From assembly GCA_012845835.1 (NCBI GenBank), contig JABAKD010000012.1:806001-870000 (forward strand): DNA of 64,000 bases. The letters run 5' to 3'. Shown piece by piece: positions 22,201 to 35,500 of this stretch (position 1 is the first letter of the stretch; every line of letters starts with the position of its first letter). The notes below the pieces were generated by a model, which searched no databases, was not told the origin of the DNA, and saw only the letters and a program-made list of their open reading frames with translations. Origin of the DNA: Undaria pinnatifida. Taxonomy: Eukaryota; Sar; Phaeophyceae; Laminariales; Alariaceae. Both the position numbers and the translations under genes were made by a program.

Positions 22201-24835
22201 TGGTACAAGAGTGAAAAGAACGGGTCTCGTGATGTCGGCAAGGCTGAAACGTTCATGTACGTGAGCGAATGGAAACGAAAAGTGTCGCCATGTTCACAGC
22301 CGCAGCAGCAGCAGCAGCAATTTTTACGTGTTATACCCCGCCGGGGAAGCAGGCTCGCTAACAAACAATGCCGTCGACGTCCGACAAAGCACCAAGATGC
22401 ACATGGTAATATCGTGTAGCAGTCGAAGACCGCTAGAATTTCGTTTTTTGTTCCGTTAATTCGTTTGCACTACGATTTGTCGCGTTCGCGCTACATTGAA
22501 GCCGCCACAAAACGATCGCGGGTGGGCGATAGTTAAGTGCTGACAAAGTTTGTTTTGTCTTGTAACCACGGACCATATTATGGCGATGGGTTAATGCGGG
22601 GACACCACCACCACCACTACCACCAACAACGACAACAACAACTTCATGCGCTATATTTCCCCATTGCTATGACATGCATATCGGTCTCAATTAACACTTT
22701 ACGGCCCAACCTTACGTAGCGACACAAGTTCACAGAAAACCAACTTCCATCAGACACTGGACAGTCCATTTCTTGCAGCCAGCACACCTCACCTCTTTGG
22801 CCTTTTTTATAGCATACTTTCTGCCCGTCGTTTTGCAGGTCACGCGGTGCACAGCGCCGTACCCTCCCTGCCCCAGGATGACTGGGTTCTCGAAGCGCTG
22901 CTCCAAGTTCACGAGGCCATTCGCGGCAAGCTCTCGCTTGCACGCACAATCACCCATCTTCTTGGCGATGAAGATTTGGCGCAAATCGCCGGGCAACCAT
23001 AGCGCGCATATGATCGCTTGACGGGGAGGTCCCACCGCAGTTCCTCCTGGAAGAAGACGAGCTAGAGCTTCGTCGCCTCTAACCGGCTGTAGAGAGGAAG
23101 GGAGGCGCGCGTTGGGAACGCGATATGGTTAACCTTGACCGCGTGCCAAGTTTGGTTTTCGACAAGGACAAACAACTGTTCTTGCACGCCCCCCCCCTCC
23201 CCCGCGTCTAGGAGTGGCCGTGCGTGCGTCGGTGCCGCCGTCGTTATGCTATCAGTTTTCAGGGGTGCGCTATTTCGACCCCGATCGAGGAAGAAGCGGT
23301 GAAGTTCGACAAATACCTCCCTGCTGCGTGTCGCGTATTGTCTGATGTCAACCAAAACCTTAGTGTATCGGGACCGAGTGATGTTGCCCTAGTGATCAAC
23401 CAACCGCGGCGCTGAAAGGGAGATTATCATCTAAAAAGCAGCAGTAAGCACACCAAGATTTAAGCAAAGGTAGGTCTATACACCCGTCTCGCGCACCTCG
23501 TTTGCCCAGGCGTTTGCGTTAATCCGCTCTTTCATCAACTTATCCGTAAGGCGCTTCAGCCCGGCGTTGCGCTCCTAGCTCGCGGAGACGGAAACGTGAA
23601 ACGGAGGTTGAGGTGTGAGTGTACCGTAGGTAATCTCCAAAAAGGTCGTGAAAAACAAAGTGAGCTCAAACGTTGAGCCAGGAGGGAAAACTTGGGTAGA
23701 CATGGCCGTCGATGTTTGAAACACCCCACACAAACTTTGGGCACCCCACAAAAACTTTGCCAGGGCATACAGCCAACCCAGCGCATCCAATACTGCGCAC
23801 TACTTTCATCACCCGGGTTGGACTATGCCGGTAGTTATTGCTGTGCAATATCGCCGCCACGCAATGACGTGCCACGAACGGACTGCCCGATGTAGCTTAC
23901 AGCCGAGGAACCAAAACAAAATCAAACCTGCTCTTCAGCCAGCGAGGCTATCTTCTCTCGCAGGATAGCGTTAATGGCGTCCGATGCCATCCGTTCATTG
24001 GCGAGCTCATCCTGAGGCGAAAGGGATGTTTGACGGAGACACCGAAAGCACAGATAGGTGTTGAGGTCGAAAAACTGTTACCATTCGGTTTGGCGGCGCA
24101 CCAGTGTGTGTACGTCAGCGTTGTTTGCCGAACCGCAAATTTGCATTATACAAGCAACCGTGCCAAATCATGGGTCGTACATATCGTGTACCATGCCAAC
24201 TTGTAGTCATCAAACACATCGCAGCACTCGGGGAGGCAATGTGGGATTTTTTTGCCACCACCGTGCCCCTCGAATTGACACGGGTGTGTTCATTGCGCAC
24301 GGTTGCGCCTGCAGGTGAGCTGGCCATTCAAACGTCTTTCAGCAGTGGCGACGGCGGCAGCAGCAGCCCCGGCATATCCTAGAACAAGCCAACGCTGAAA
24401 TCGGTGACTCACCCGGAGTTCCCCGACTTTCCTCTCGGCGTCCTCCGCACGTTGTCGATGAAGCACTACTTCTCCCTGCTGTTGCACCAAACGTCTCTGG
24501 CAATGGTCGTACTCAGCCCTCGCCCTCCGTCGGATGTCCTCCACCTGTCCAGCCAGCTCAACCTCTCTCGGATTGACAGCAACGACTGCTGCTGCGGTCG
24601 GCCTGCGGTAGGCTAAACCAGCATGGTGTCGCACCGATCCCTCCTGGCCCATCATGGCAGTTAACCTGGCCGGCCCGTTGGTTGCCGCGGGCATGTTGGT
24701 GGTCGGCGCTGCCACCGGCGGTGGCCGGTAGGTAGAATGTGTCAGATTTCGCGCATCGCCCCGCACTGAAATAGCGGAAATAGTGGCGTTTCTCGCTTGC
24801 GGTGGCGTGTTGGCAGCAGTAGCATCCGGAAAAGG
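16201..24835 (-). CDS. Protein kinase gene with N-terminal coiled coil and proline-rich repeat tail; 11 modelled exons, 5' end open
   Basis: Predicted Ser/Thr-type protein kinase. Exons on the minus strand: 24835-24413, 24011-23928, 23574-23497, 23086-22793, 22199-22153, 21799-21650, 21403-21260, 19990-19777, 19487-19413, 18953-18852, 17625-16201. They give 1011 residues plus TGA. Each has an AG acceptor and GT donor in compatible phase, many GTGAGT or GTAAGG. Residues 100-195 are charged and helical. The glycine loop GQGGYGAV lies at 267-274, the ATP lysine in AIKK at 289, the alpha-C glutamate in VREL at 303, catalytic HCDVKVEN at 378-385, DPG (for DFG) at 403, GTMGWAPPE at 429-437, and the subdomain XI arginine in NERP at 553. 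A proline-rich tail follows, ending in three 40-residue repeats. Oddities: HCD for HRD and DPG for DFG. The strongest exon-7 donor (exon end 21255) leaves phase 1 while exon 8 needs phase 2; a weaker donor ending the exon at 21260 restores frame. Exon 1 begins at an acceptor, so the start codon lies upstream. Tyrosine-kinase-like affinity is a guess from GTxxW. Confidence 0.8.
16204..16569 (-). repeat. Three 40-residue tandem repeats at the kinase C terminus
   Basis: Within the last kinase exon, three units have an exact 40-codon period. Their cores are LTFAELLARGF, LNFAQVLARGF and LTFAQVLARGF, followed in the first two by a PADNVATPSPP linker. A hydrophobic helix-like core alternating with a proline/serine linker resembles a repeated docking motif. 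The function is unknown. Confidence 0.75.
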
Positions 24836-25946
24836 CTGGCAATAGGGGAGAGAAGGGAAAAAAGGGGGTGGTCGCGACGTGCGATTTACGCTCAGCAATC
24901 AGTGGGTTCCGAGTCTGTTTATTTTCGTTCGTCGTCAAACAAGCACACACACGGTTGACCTTGAGGTTCGTGACCTCCAGCGGCACAGCACTGAGTGCAC
25001 AAAAAATGCACATGCACGTTCGGATTCTTGTGCTTGCGCTCGCGACCTTCGGTGGCGACACAACAGGGCACCGATGGGGGGTTCTCTACCAAGGGTGCAC
25101 ATGACGTGATCGATGTCCTTGCCGATAATGCGATCAGTCCATTGCCGCAAAAGTCGAGTCGAGCGAGGATGCCTTTTGGGATCTATTCATTTTTTTTCCC
25201 GCTGCGAGAATATTCCTGTTGTATTTCCAAGTACGTCGTTCCCAAACCATGGGTACAGTATTAAAAAAGGGTCAAGTCGAAGCCATCTGCATCTCTGTGA
25301 ATCGAGAAAACACGCAGCGGGTTTACAGCGGGAGAAAGGCAGCCATCGCAGCGACCCCGTGGCCGGTATGAAACCACAAGCTTAACCTGCCCTTCCTGGC
25401 ACAACCCGGCGCAGGCACCACACCGTGCAACACGCTCCGCCATTGGCGCGCGCTATCGTCTAGTCTATATGATACTTCGAAGTGTGTTGGCCCTGGTTTT
25501 GGCCTGGGTGTTGATGCGCTTTGACAGCCCTGCGGTTGCGTGCAGACTTTGCGCTACCACCGTGATATGAAGCGGTATAGCATTGGTTCAAGAACGATCT
25601 CCACTTCCGCTCGTCTACTTCGGGAAAACAAGCACCCATCATGATCCCCGCAAAAGAGGGCCAAAGCGTGGATGGGTGCAGAACGCACGCCACAGCTTGA
25701 GCTGCGCCGGCGCGTGGATCTGTTTCGGTTGAAGATGCCTTACGTACAAGCGGCCGAACCTGCTCCAGATAAAATACTGGGCTCCTCTACGAGTACCCGC
25801 CTAGCTTGTGTAGCAACTGACAAACACCAGCCAGTTTTGATGCACACGCATTGCCGAGTTGCAATCCCGCCCAAAGGTATGATACCTACGTAGCCTACAA
25901 GCTCGGTTTGGTCGCTACACACGACCACGGCCGGTCTGATTTTCAC

Positions 25947-26102
25947 CTGTAAACCCCCACCGACATGCCAGGCCTGCTGTCCCTCGTAGCCCTCGCGAAC
26001 CGGATTCCCCACCTGGCCGGTGGCACGCAGCATGGTTGTGCTCTCTCGGGAGTTACACCCAGCAGCAGTGGGATGGTGGGCGTGATTACTTGTTTCTGTG
26101 CC
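25947..26102 (-). CDS. Candidate upstream exon of the kinase gene
   Basis: A 52-codon open stretch is bounded by a pyrimidine-containing acceptor ending ccaccgcag (at 26103) and a CAG|GTGAAA donor, phase 0 at both ends. It contains an in-frame ATG about halfway. A further possible exon lies just upstream and ends at 26207 with donor AGG|GTGAGC, also phase 0 (final residues REEAKR). Both fit the strand and phase of the kinase gene, whose first confident exon also begins in phase 0. No domain is recognisable. The exons bridging 25946-24836 were not resolved. A separate neighbouring gene is possible. Confidence 0.35.
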
Positions 26103-26207
26103 CTGCGGTGGAAAATCGTAACACGATCACAGCCGTGCCACGCCACCGGGACCGCCAATCGCGGAAGCCGCGGGCGATACTAAACACGTTGCTGCCGCAC
26201 GCTCACC

Positions 26208-28839
26208 CTCTTCGCCTCCTCCCGTCGTCTCTCTGGGCCTTGGTACCCTTGCACAGGGCTGGGTTGTGTGCTCCATACGCAGGGATGCCACACGAGGAAA
26301 CCTGAGGCATTTTGATCCGGGGATGTATTAACTATCCCGTTGGACAAAAAAAACGGATCCAGCTTAAAGATCGAAGATATCCCCGCTTTTTTTTGTGCTT
26401 TATTAGTAAAACCACGTTCCAATTTTCAAAAATGCTGTTTATTTCTTCTGTTTCCTTTGATTTTCACTTTTCTCTGTTTATTTTCACCATTTTTCTTCGT
26501 TTTTTGTGTGAAACAGCCTACTTGGCACGTACTTACGTACGTACCGGGGGGTACGGTAGTAGTATAGTGGTCGTAGTATAGTAGTATTACAACAGCGGGA
26601 GGTCGATACTCAACTTTGCAAGCTTCGTCCTGCCGCTGCAGCAGAGATGGACACATCGGTCGCACACTTTTTAACGTACACACACGGCAGTCTTTCGTGA
26701 AGGGTGGACCGACCGTGGACTTACTCTGCCCTGGATGATATGTGACGCCATCATCGGAGTCAACAGACTGTGCAACCCTTCTTGTGCGGTTCGATTGTCG
26801 AAAAAGCTTACCAACTGTACCAGGTACCTGGTATCATGCAGTATGCCAGATGTTGTATCAGATACCGGGATACCTGTGGCACGTACTATCAATACTACTG
26901 CTGCTGTACCAAAGACAGTGTCACCTACACAGGTCAGGTATAGGGAATGTGGAGGAACGTGTTGTGGATAACGTATGGGGAAAACGATATGCCGTGTGGC
27001 CTGTCTGTGGTCCATTACGACGACAAGGCGTATTTACTTGATCAATTTAAAAGGTACGCCATAAAAAATGCTGTTCCTAACCGCCGAGGAAGGGCAACAC
27101 TGCTTTGTCTAGTATTTTTGCCTCTGTTTTTGTTCGTTGGGTGCGAATTCCGTCAGGTAGGTGCACGCTTTTTTTTTTTTTGCCCGATTTGCATTTTTCT
27201 CCCACCTCATACATACCAGGTACAGAATAGGAGGAGAAGCCTACGTATACCGGGTAGGTACGTACCATTAATAATATTAATATAGAGTCTATACTTACGT
27301 ATGTTGGAACGCAACTGGATCGAGCCTGACGAGTGAGCGCCGCGGCGTGTTTTGGGTGTGTGAGTTTGCGCACCTAACCTCGTATTCTAGCGAAGAAGGA
27401 GTTCGCGTGTCGACCTGCCTCGGTGCCGTCTGCCACTCACTGCTGCACAGCTAGTAGATGCGAAGTCTTGTAGAGTTAATAATGATGGTGCACAACCGAG
27501 CTGAATCGATGCACGACAACAACAACGACAACAACAGCACTTGCGTGAGGAACCGTGGCTATAATTTAACTTTGTTTTATTAACATCCGCCGGAGCGAGG
27601 CTACGATTATTAATAGCAACAATTTGGAGGCCAACCCCACGACTATTTCACTGAGGTTGCGATATGACACAGCACAGAAGCACCCATGCGAAGCCTTTTA
27701 TGCATCGTACCACACTATATTCGACTAGTCTATACATGTATGTACATGCACAACGGCGCAGTACTCGTAGGAAAATGAAGGTATCGTATGCTGTAACAGA
27801 GGTATACACCGCCGAGCAAAGCCATTAGACTAAGTATCGTAGTTCATCTGTGGAATCATTGTCATCAATCGATGCGTGTCAGCGTAGAAACCTTGCGTTA
27901 ACTGTTGTTCCTGGTTCATTGTACGACGTACCTTACATTAGACTAATGCCGCAGCATATAGTAGCAGCAGTAGTTCAGCCTTGGGATCAACGACGACAGC
28001 AACAAAAGCACCTGGTGCCAAGTTTGGAAATATGAATACCAGTATGCAACAAGCAGGTGATCCTCTGCCATTAGGTCTATACCTCTACCACCACCACCAC
28101 CACCACCACCATCACCACCATCACCACCACCGTTACCACCTCCATCACCACCACCACCACCATCACCACCACCACCGTTACCACCTCCATCACCACCACC
28201 ACCGCCGCAAGAGTATGTACCGAGTACGGGGTGTTAGGGGTGGTGGTGGCAATATCGTACGACGATGATGGTGGTGCACGACACAACAGCACAGAAAAGA
28301 GACAGTGCCATATAGACTAGACTAGTCTAGACCATAGAGATACGCCAACTCTCTGAAGAGGGGTGTACTATAAACAACTGAATAGCTTCGAAAAAGCAAA
28401 ACAATATTTATGCATGTGGCATTATTATCACGCTTGCGTTCTCGTGCTCAACCTGCAGTTCCGCCTTGGGACCATTTGCCTTTAATCCGTGCGCGCGTCA
28501 GCGCAGAAACCTTGCATTGAAACCTTGGGTTGATTGTGCGGTCGTTGTATTATTAGGTGGACGTAACGGCTTTGAGGACATATCACGAGTATGTTTCATG
28601 AAAACTCAAACCGGTTTTGGACGCGGTCAGAGGTGGATGGATGGTATAAATAAGGGTCTCTGTTGCCGCCCTCGCGGATGAAATCGGACCCGAGATGGTG
28701 GTGCGCTCGGAGCAAACGTCAAGGCACACAAGGGAAGAGAGTTTTTTTCAAGATATTGGCACCCTGTTGGCAAAATCTCTTGGAATTTCTCCTAGGCAAC
28801 TGCACACAGCTGACCGCTAGTAATACGGAGAGACTCAGC
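26208..28839. other. Single-copy region, no gene resolved
   Basis: Holds T-rich tracts (26380-26510, 27168-27181), an overlapping pair TACCAGGTA/TACCTGGTA near 26818-26832, ATTAATA-type strings (27260-27285, 27605), and clustered TAGACTA/TAGTCTA motifs at 28312-28333. The kinase promoter and first exon may lie in its left part but were not identified. Confidence 0.5.
28082..28205. repeat. (CAC/CCA)n microsatellite with higher-order duplication
   Basis: CCACCACCATCACC-type repeats contain two copies of a roughly 50-bp higher-order unit marked by CGTTACCACCTCCATCACC. Confidence 0.9.
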
Positions 28840-29143
28840 GGTCGCCCGGTGGCGTACCAGGTCATCCTCAAGCCTGGTACAGGTTAGTTTCATGAGATCG
28901 AATCCTCCCGAGTGCATACTCGGAAAAATTCGTGAGGACTTTTTTTTGTGCACAAATTGACTTGCGGAAAGCGCGAGAGCGTGAGTCAGCGACACTCGAT
29001 GAAAAAACAACGAGCAATGGGTTTGCTGAACCCTATGCGCGATAAAAATTGAAGGCAAGAACCGGGGAGAAGAAGGGACGACACCTGTGACCACGGCTTG
29101 TTCAGGAGCTGGAAAATAAATGTGTGTGAAGAAAAAAAAAAAA
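28840..29143 (+). mobile_element. tRNA-derived SINE
   Basis: The head GGTCGCCCGGTGGCG carries an A-box-like TGGCGTACCAGG at 28850-28861 and a B-box-like GAGATCGAATCC at 28894-28905, about 44 bp apart as in tRNA genes. A roughly 200-bp unrelated body and an A-rich tail follow. The same unit occurs at 45797 and in its mirror. Clear target duplications were not identified. Confidence 0.65.
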
Positions 29144-30482
29144 CATGATACCAGGTCTACCAGGTAGCTGGGACGTGGTACGTCACATCATCACAATCGC
29201 TCGTTCGAAAACATACGAAGAATCGTCGTCACCTATGATTTACCCAAACAATTGTACCGTACGCGACACCCGACACCAACCACCTTGTTTTGGGCCAAAG
29301 GAAAAAACATACTGCGCGAGGTGTGTGTCCCACACTATTTTTGAAAAAAAAAACAGCAAAAAAAAAAGGTTTCTTACGCCCCGTGCGAAATCGAGCTGAA
29401 TAAATACCCGGGAAAAAAATGTCACAAGGGAAGCAGGACAGTGCGAACACTTTTTTAGTTTATCACGTGTAGGAGCATCAGAAATGGCCTCTTATGGACA
29501 CGGAGTACGAGCAAAATCGTGTTCACTCCACGGCACGCGGTTACTCCCTCAACAAGTACCGTGGTTGCCGGCGCCCGTACAAAAATACATACCTTGACGT
29601 ACCGCGGTAGTTGGCTGCCCTCCAAAAAGTACTGTGGAAATACCGTGATGACGGGTTGCCGCACAAATGTTACCGCGAAAGGCCGTGATGGCTGATTTCC
29701 TTACCGTGGGTTTGGTGGTAAACGGATACCTGGTTCGTGCAAACAATCACGTGGGGTTATGGGATTATTGTGGTGGCTGATAGCCGCAGGGAAGACATCC
29801 GCAACCAACAATCGTTATCCCTTCGTAGGACAGCCCCGCATTCTTGAAATAAAATGCACTGCATGTGCGCGGGGGTGCGCTCGCGGCGGATTGACTAGCG
29901 CTTGACATTTACCCTCTCTTGCCCCCCAAGCTCCGCCTTTCCTTTGCACGTATTTAGGCAATGTTGATACTGGCTTTAGCTCTGGGGTACAGCCTTCTCT
30001 TCGTTCTTCGTCAAGCAAAACGAAAAACGCCACCTCTCTAGGAAACTGAGGGACAGCTGCGGACCCACCCGCACCCTCTCCTAAACAACTGTCGACTTCA
30101 CAACCCGCCCAGCCTGCCGTATCCCCCCCCATATGGCTAGCGCAACACCGCAGGCCCGGCCCGCCTTCGTCCGTCTGAACAATGGCCCACGCGGTGAGGA
30201 GTGAGGACCGCGGGTGTCATGGCGACTCTCCCCGTCAGTGGACGCACCTCGCCCCCCCGGCCCCGTTATGGCACGCGCCATTGCCGGCGCCGTACTGCCT
30301 GAGATCGGTGACATACAGCCGATGATTGGCCAACAAGCGGTTGAGCACCCAGCAATCGGGCTAGCGGAAGTTCCTGCCATCGTTGGCGGTGGCAGAGGCG
30401 GTGGCAGCGGCAGCGGCGGAGATGCCGGCGATTCAGTGGGAGGAGAGGTCAGTGGTAGCTTCGAAGTCGAAACTCTCGTTGC

Positions 30483-31782
30483 TAGGGCCTTACCCAATAA
30501 GCTAGCATATCTTTTAGCTTATATTGACCTTTAGAGCTTATGGAAAAGCTTATGTCCGACCGAGCATAGCCACCATGTCAAATAGCTTAATAATATTATG
30601 TGGGAGCATAACAAGGGAAATCGAGCATAAAAGGTGGTTATGCCCGCCTCCATTTCAGTTGTATATGCTCGAATGGTTGTCTGGCAGCACGGTGGAGACG
30701 CCAAACGGGTGGCCGCACGGTAATAATGCAATTTACGAGGCTTAATTACACCCTTTGTCGGCTCTGTGTTTCGCGACATTGGACGGTTCTACCTAAGAAC
30801 ACTTAAACACGCACACACACGCGCGCGCGCCCACGCGCCCACGCGAGCACAAAAAAAGGAAAGAGCGCAAGGGACGCAGCCGATCTTCCGATCATCCGAT
30901 CTTGCAGCGATGGCAACCGCTCTTCTCAAGTACAACAGGGGGCGGGGAAAGTAGTATTGCGTCGTGCGGGGTGCGGGGGTACTGGGTAGTCGGCTGTGTT
31001 TGGCTAGCTCGCTAGCTCTGTTTTTTGCTGTCGAGTTTCGAGTAGAGAGTTCAAGCAAGTTTTCCAATTGACATGGTGGGCAGTTCATGGTGGGCGGTGG
31101 TATGGGAAAGGCAGCAAGGCGCAGCTGTACTCACTGTGCTGTATATGGACACAACACAATAACACACGACAACATCAATCAGTAGTAGTATGATATACGC
31201 GAATATACGAGTATACACTTTCGAAGTATATAATCTAGGAGCGTAGACTATACCAGGTATATAGACTACAGTTAGTAGGTGGCTCTATATAGTGCGGTTC
31301 ATATAGTGCGGGTGTCCGATATTGTGCGGGTGAAATCGTTTGGCAGAATATAGACCCCTCTATAGTGGCCGGGTTTTATATAGTGCGGGTGCCCGGTATA
31401 GTGCGGGTAAATTTTCGTGACACATACCCGCACTATATAGGGCCACCTACTGTAAACGAATCGTTTAGTCTATATTTTACTTTTTCAGCACTGACACACC
31501 TGCACCTGCCATGTGGCTTGTAGAAAAAAAACAAATAGCCGAAGAACCCACGTTTCACGAGCATATCGACGACAAGCAGGGATGCCCAACGAGTTTTAGA
31601 CGAGCAAACACGCTTTTATCGAACAAAAATCAAGCTAGAGATGCAAGAAAGAGCGAGCATAAGTCGAGCTTATCCGTGCAAAACTGGCATAAATCGCGAG
31701 CTTATTTCCAGTTTTAAAGCCTATGCCCGCCAAAAAAAAAAGCTTATATTCAGAAAAAAAAAGCTTATTGGGTAAGGCCCTA
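30483..31782. mobile_element. hAT-like non-autonomous transposon, 1300 bp
   Basis: Perfect 21-bp terminal inverted repeats begin TAGGGCCTTACCCAATAAG. Flanks are the 8-bp duplication CTCGTTGC (30475-30482 and 31783-31790). The paralogous block A copy near 1570 has the uninterrupted single CTCGTTGC. Subterminal AGCTTAT motifs cluster at both ends, typical of transposase-binding sites. No long ORF or DDE domain is visible, so it needs a transposase in trans. The YAGGG terminus plus 8-bp duplication fits the hAT superfamily. Confidence 0.9.
31269..31452. mobile_element. Nested 184-bp pogo/mariner-like MITE
   Basis: It lies inside the hAT-like element and is flanked by TA (31267-31268 and 31453-31454). 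It runs from CAG to CTG, with inverted AGTAGGTGGCYCTATATAGT near both ends. ATATAGTGCGGGT-type motifs recur internally four or more times. The TA target and CAG terminus match pogo/Tigger-type Tc1-mariner relatives. No coding capacity. Confidence 0.75.
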
Positions 31783-32274
31783 CTCGTTGCTGCACGGTCG
31801 AACGGAAGGCAAGAAGGAAGCACGAAGAAGAATCACCAAACACGAAAACAATCAAAGCGAGCACGTCATCACGCACACTGTACAACACCATACCCGAGCA
31901 TGCACGCGAGCACAACAACCCAAAATCACAACAACATGGAAGCACAAAAGCAGGCAAGCACAAAAAAACAGCACAAATAAAGCAAAGGCACGAGCAAGCA
32001 CAAAATCACGTAAACAAGTATGCAAGCACAAAAACAAGCAGGCACTGCGGCCGCAGTTCCAGCTACATATGGTCCTTCCGTATCACCGTCTGCATGACCA
32101 GAAAATCCTGGAGCGCGTTCTCCGATAGTCGCCGCCGCCATCTTCAAGGAACCCATCCTGCCTCGCTTCTTCAGGTTGGTCTTGTTGGCCGCCTGTCCCG
32201 TCCAAACGGAGAGCCTTATGTGCGTGGGGGGGAGAGCACGCAGCAGCACGCAGCAGCACGGGGGGGGGTGACGG

Positions 32275-32535
32275 GTGTACTCAGTTCGTGCATGGTCGTA
32301 GTCGTATGGCCATAGACCCTCGCATCCCTACTTTGCCGGGACGGAGCACGTCGGGTTTTCCTCAACCAGGCAGACATTGCTTGCACCAAGCGCGAAGCGC
32401 CGTAAGGTGTTCGGCGAGTCGCATGAAGGGTGAATCTCATCCTTCCAAAAACCGCCCGTAAGACGGCCCTCGGCACCTTGTTGTGCCTGCTTTCTTGCTT
32501 GTGGATGGCAGCGCCAATGAGCTATACTTTGTTTT
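32275..32535 (+). repeat. R1 repeat truncated at a rearrangement junction
   Basis: Block A's R1 copy 2 is cut at GTTTT (32531-32535), where the sequence switches to inverted block E. The five junction bases are shared by both partners. Confidence 0.75.
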
Positions 32536-35500
32536 GAATCCCCGGTTTCAGAAACAACAGCGGAATTAGGGAGGGAGAGAGGATCTCTGTTTTGAGTCCC
32601 TAGGTTTGAGATCGTACGGCGTTTTCTTTTTTCAGGAGGGATACACGATTGGCGTCAAAAACTACCGTGGGACAGCAAGTTTGAAGAAACGGTATTTACC
32701 AACGTTGGCTGGGGTTTCGAGGACATTTAAAAAAAAAATCAAGAATTTGTACCTAAATCAGGTGCGGATATACAAATAGTTACGTTCCCTTTTGAGGTAG
32801 TCGAGTGTTGCCCTCGAAAAGGGCGAAAAGGGCTAAACAAACAGGCCAAAAACGCTCTGGATTCTTGTATATCTGTATCAGTTCCGAATATTATTGAGTC
32901 TTGCTTGCAAAATCACATTGCTACTTCCAATACATCGAGGCAAAACGCCTGCTCTTGACAAAATTTCCCTTGGGCATCCCATATGGGTTTTGGGCCCGAT
33001 GTAGATCCGGCCTTCTATATAGACCCTCGAGTCCAGTTTGAGAAGATCGATCTCTTCCAGACAGACATTCATATACACTTACTTGTACGGTTTGAGCTCA
33101 TTTGCTTGTGAAGAATGAGCTGGAACAATCGCAAGAGAGCGACGACCGGTAACCCCAAGTTAGCGTTAGCAGTGTTAATACATCGCATCTATCCACGACA
33201 ATAACGTGGGAACGTTACGAGCACAAGTACGATGATACATCAAGCTGGACCGTTAGACTAGACTACACCGCTAGAATGCCAGAATGCCAGATGTCACAAT
33301 ACAATGACCCCACCGTGCGATACGAAGAAACTAAAAGAATGCAATTTACCTCAGCGGGGAGGGAAGGAAGGGAATCCCGTGTTATGTTCTCGGGGTTGAT
33401 ATACGACGCAACTTAGCGGGGGCGGTGGTACATGCTTGTGGCGCCAAAATAATAAAATTGACAGATTAGATTATTACAGTAAAAACAACCGTACATTTAG
33501 TGGTCGGCAACTCTCTATGACGCCTCTCCAAAAACAGCAAAAACAGGAGGACCAAAGAGTGAAAACAATATACCTCCCCTCCCAATGACTCCAAAGACAT
33601 ATTGCAGACAGCTGATGATGGTGCGTTGGAGGGTGGCGCGTTACCCTACAGACTTCGCCAAAGGGGAAATACACGCCAGTGTCAGTGTCCACTGTGCTCG
33701 TCCGGCAAAAACAACGACGACGCAGTTTCTTGTTTCCTCCCGTGCGGCCTGGATGACCTGGTGATGATGTCGCTGATGACGATAGTGACGATATGACGCC
33801 ATTAGCTCACTTATCAGAGTCGAGAAGAATGCGCACGACGGTGTACGACGTACAGAGTAGTAGCAGTGAACCGCAATATGGTCGTACCCGGTACAGCAGT
33901 GTCTTGCTCTGCGGGTTCGTTCACCGGCTATGAGTATATTCGTAAGGCGGCGCAAATGCAAGGCCATACGTATGTATGTACTTGGTACCAAGTACCAGGT
34001 ATTATGCAGTGTGCTTTCCTATTTTATAAAACCATTAAAAGTACACACAACTGTGAGTTCGATGGATTTAATTAAGTGTCGGTACCAATCTTTGCATGCT
34101 GCGTGATTCACCGGCCGCGCGAGTTTTGCACCTGGTACGACCGAATTTCCTGTTAGCCTGGTTCTCTTCGTTTTTATCCACAATAATAGATAGATATAGA
34201 CTAATCCTCAGCTGTGAGATTGAGGATTTACTGTCGAAACTAGTTTTTTCAAGCTGTGTGTGATACTCCCATCGCGCGTGCTGCGGGGGTTTGCTCGCTT
34301 GTCCCTCCCCGCACCCCTCTCGTAGTCGAACCGGCACTTTGGATACCGGTACTTTTCGTTTCTCCGTGTTCGTTTCAGGTCCCCGTTTTCCGCATACAGG
34401 CACGCACCTAGATGGACGTGCAAACCCCCAAGTAGCAGCTTCACACTTCACACTTCACAAAGAACATGCGTTGAGGCTTGCACGCTTGGAGGTGGTGCTA
34501 GGGCTGGCAGAGCGATACCATGGTGTGCTTCAGGACCTTAGCTTCCATCCGAACTGCTGGCGCAGGCATGCCCTTCGCTGGCCTGGGAAACATCCACACG
34601 GGGGTGAGAACAACTCGAGAGTACGACAGAGAGTGCGACAGAAATTTCCACGGCAAGCGGTCGGCCATTTTTCTCAATTTTTTCACCACTCCAATCCCAG
34701 CCAAGCATGCAACATTCTCTCTTCTGTAGACGACGTATGCTACGATAGGCTATCTCCGATGCCTTGCAACTAGGACCATGATTGCGGACCATGACGTGCA
34801 ATTATGGTCGTGATGACACCGAAATGTGTCTATGTGCCCGTTGCCCCTAAACGCCCTATAAAGTATACCTGCTCCCTTTTCGAGGGTATAGCAGTAGAAC
34901 AGCAGTCAGTAGTCATGCATGCACAAGGAGCCCTCAACTACATTTTGTAGCGCTGCAGAGTTGTGAGTTTTGAATTTTGAATTTTCATAAAATTATTTGT
35001 CTGGGTGTCTGGGTGGCTGCTGGGCCGGGGGACCTGGATTATTGGTCGCTTGTCGTGAAGTAGCTGTATCGTGAAGCAAACTCGGGGCTTAGTCTATGGC
35101 CTTATATCTACTGCTGCCGTATCCCTTTTCCCGTACCTGGTACTACAGCAGCATCCCTCATTCCTGGTACTGCTGTTGTGCTGCTGATCTCGTGGTGCTT
35201 GAATGTTTGGTTCGTGTCCTGTTGCGCGACCAGCATCGGCTGTACGAGCGTGGAGAAGGGAAGACACCCTACCCTGTGACCACGGCTTGCTTGTCCAGAC
35301 GATTGAGCTCAGGGTAAAACCTACAGCAGTACCAGGTACAAAACCTGACCGATGTACGAGACGAGTTGGAGAGTAAAAATGATGATTATTGAACCAAACG
35401 AGTGTTTCCACTTTTTTTACCGCGTAAGCAATGGTCGTAACCCGTACAGCAGTAGTCTACACAAGGAGATACTGCTGCTGTGAAGGCTGGACTCGGTATC

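Larger units (their letters stand above)
28905..32535. repeat. Block A copy 2
   Basis: Direct repeat of 1-2325, 28.9 kb away, expanded by the 1300-bp hAT-like element. It ends at a five-base microhomology (GTTTT) joined to inverted block E. Confidence 0.9.

Noticed and set aside
24935..25150. Open stretch upstream of the first modelled kinase exon
   Set aside because: It could be an exon, but acceptor and donor choices are ambiguous and no phase-consistent join was found.
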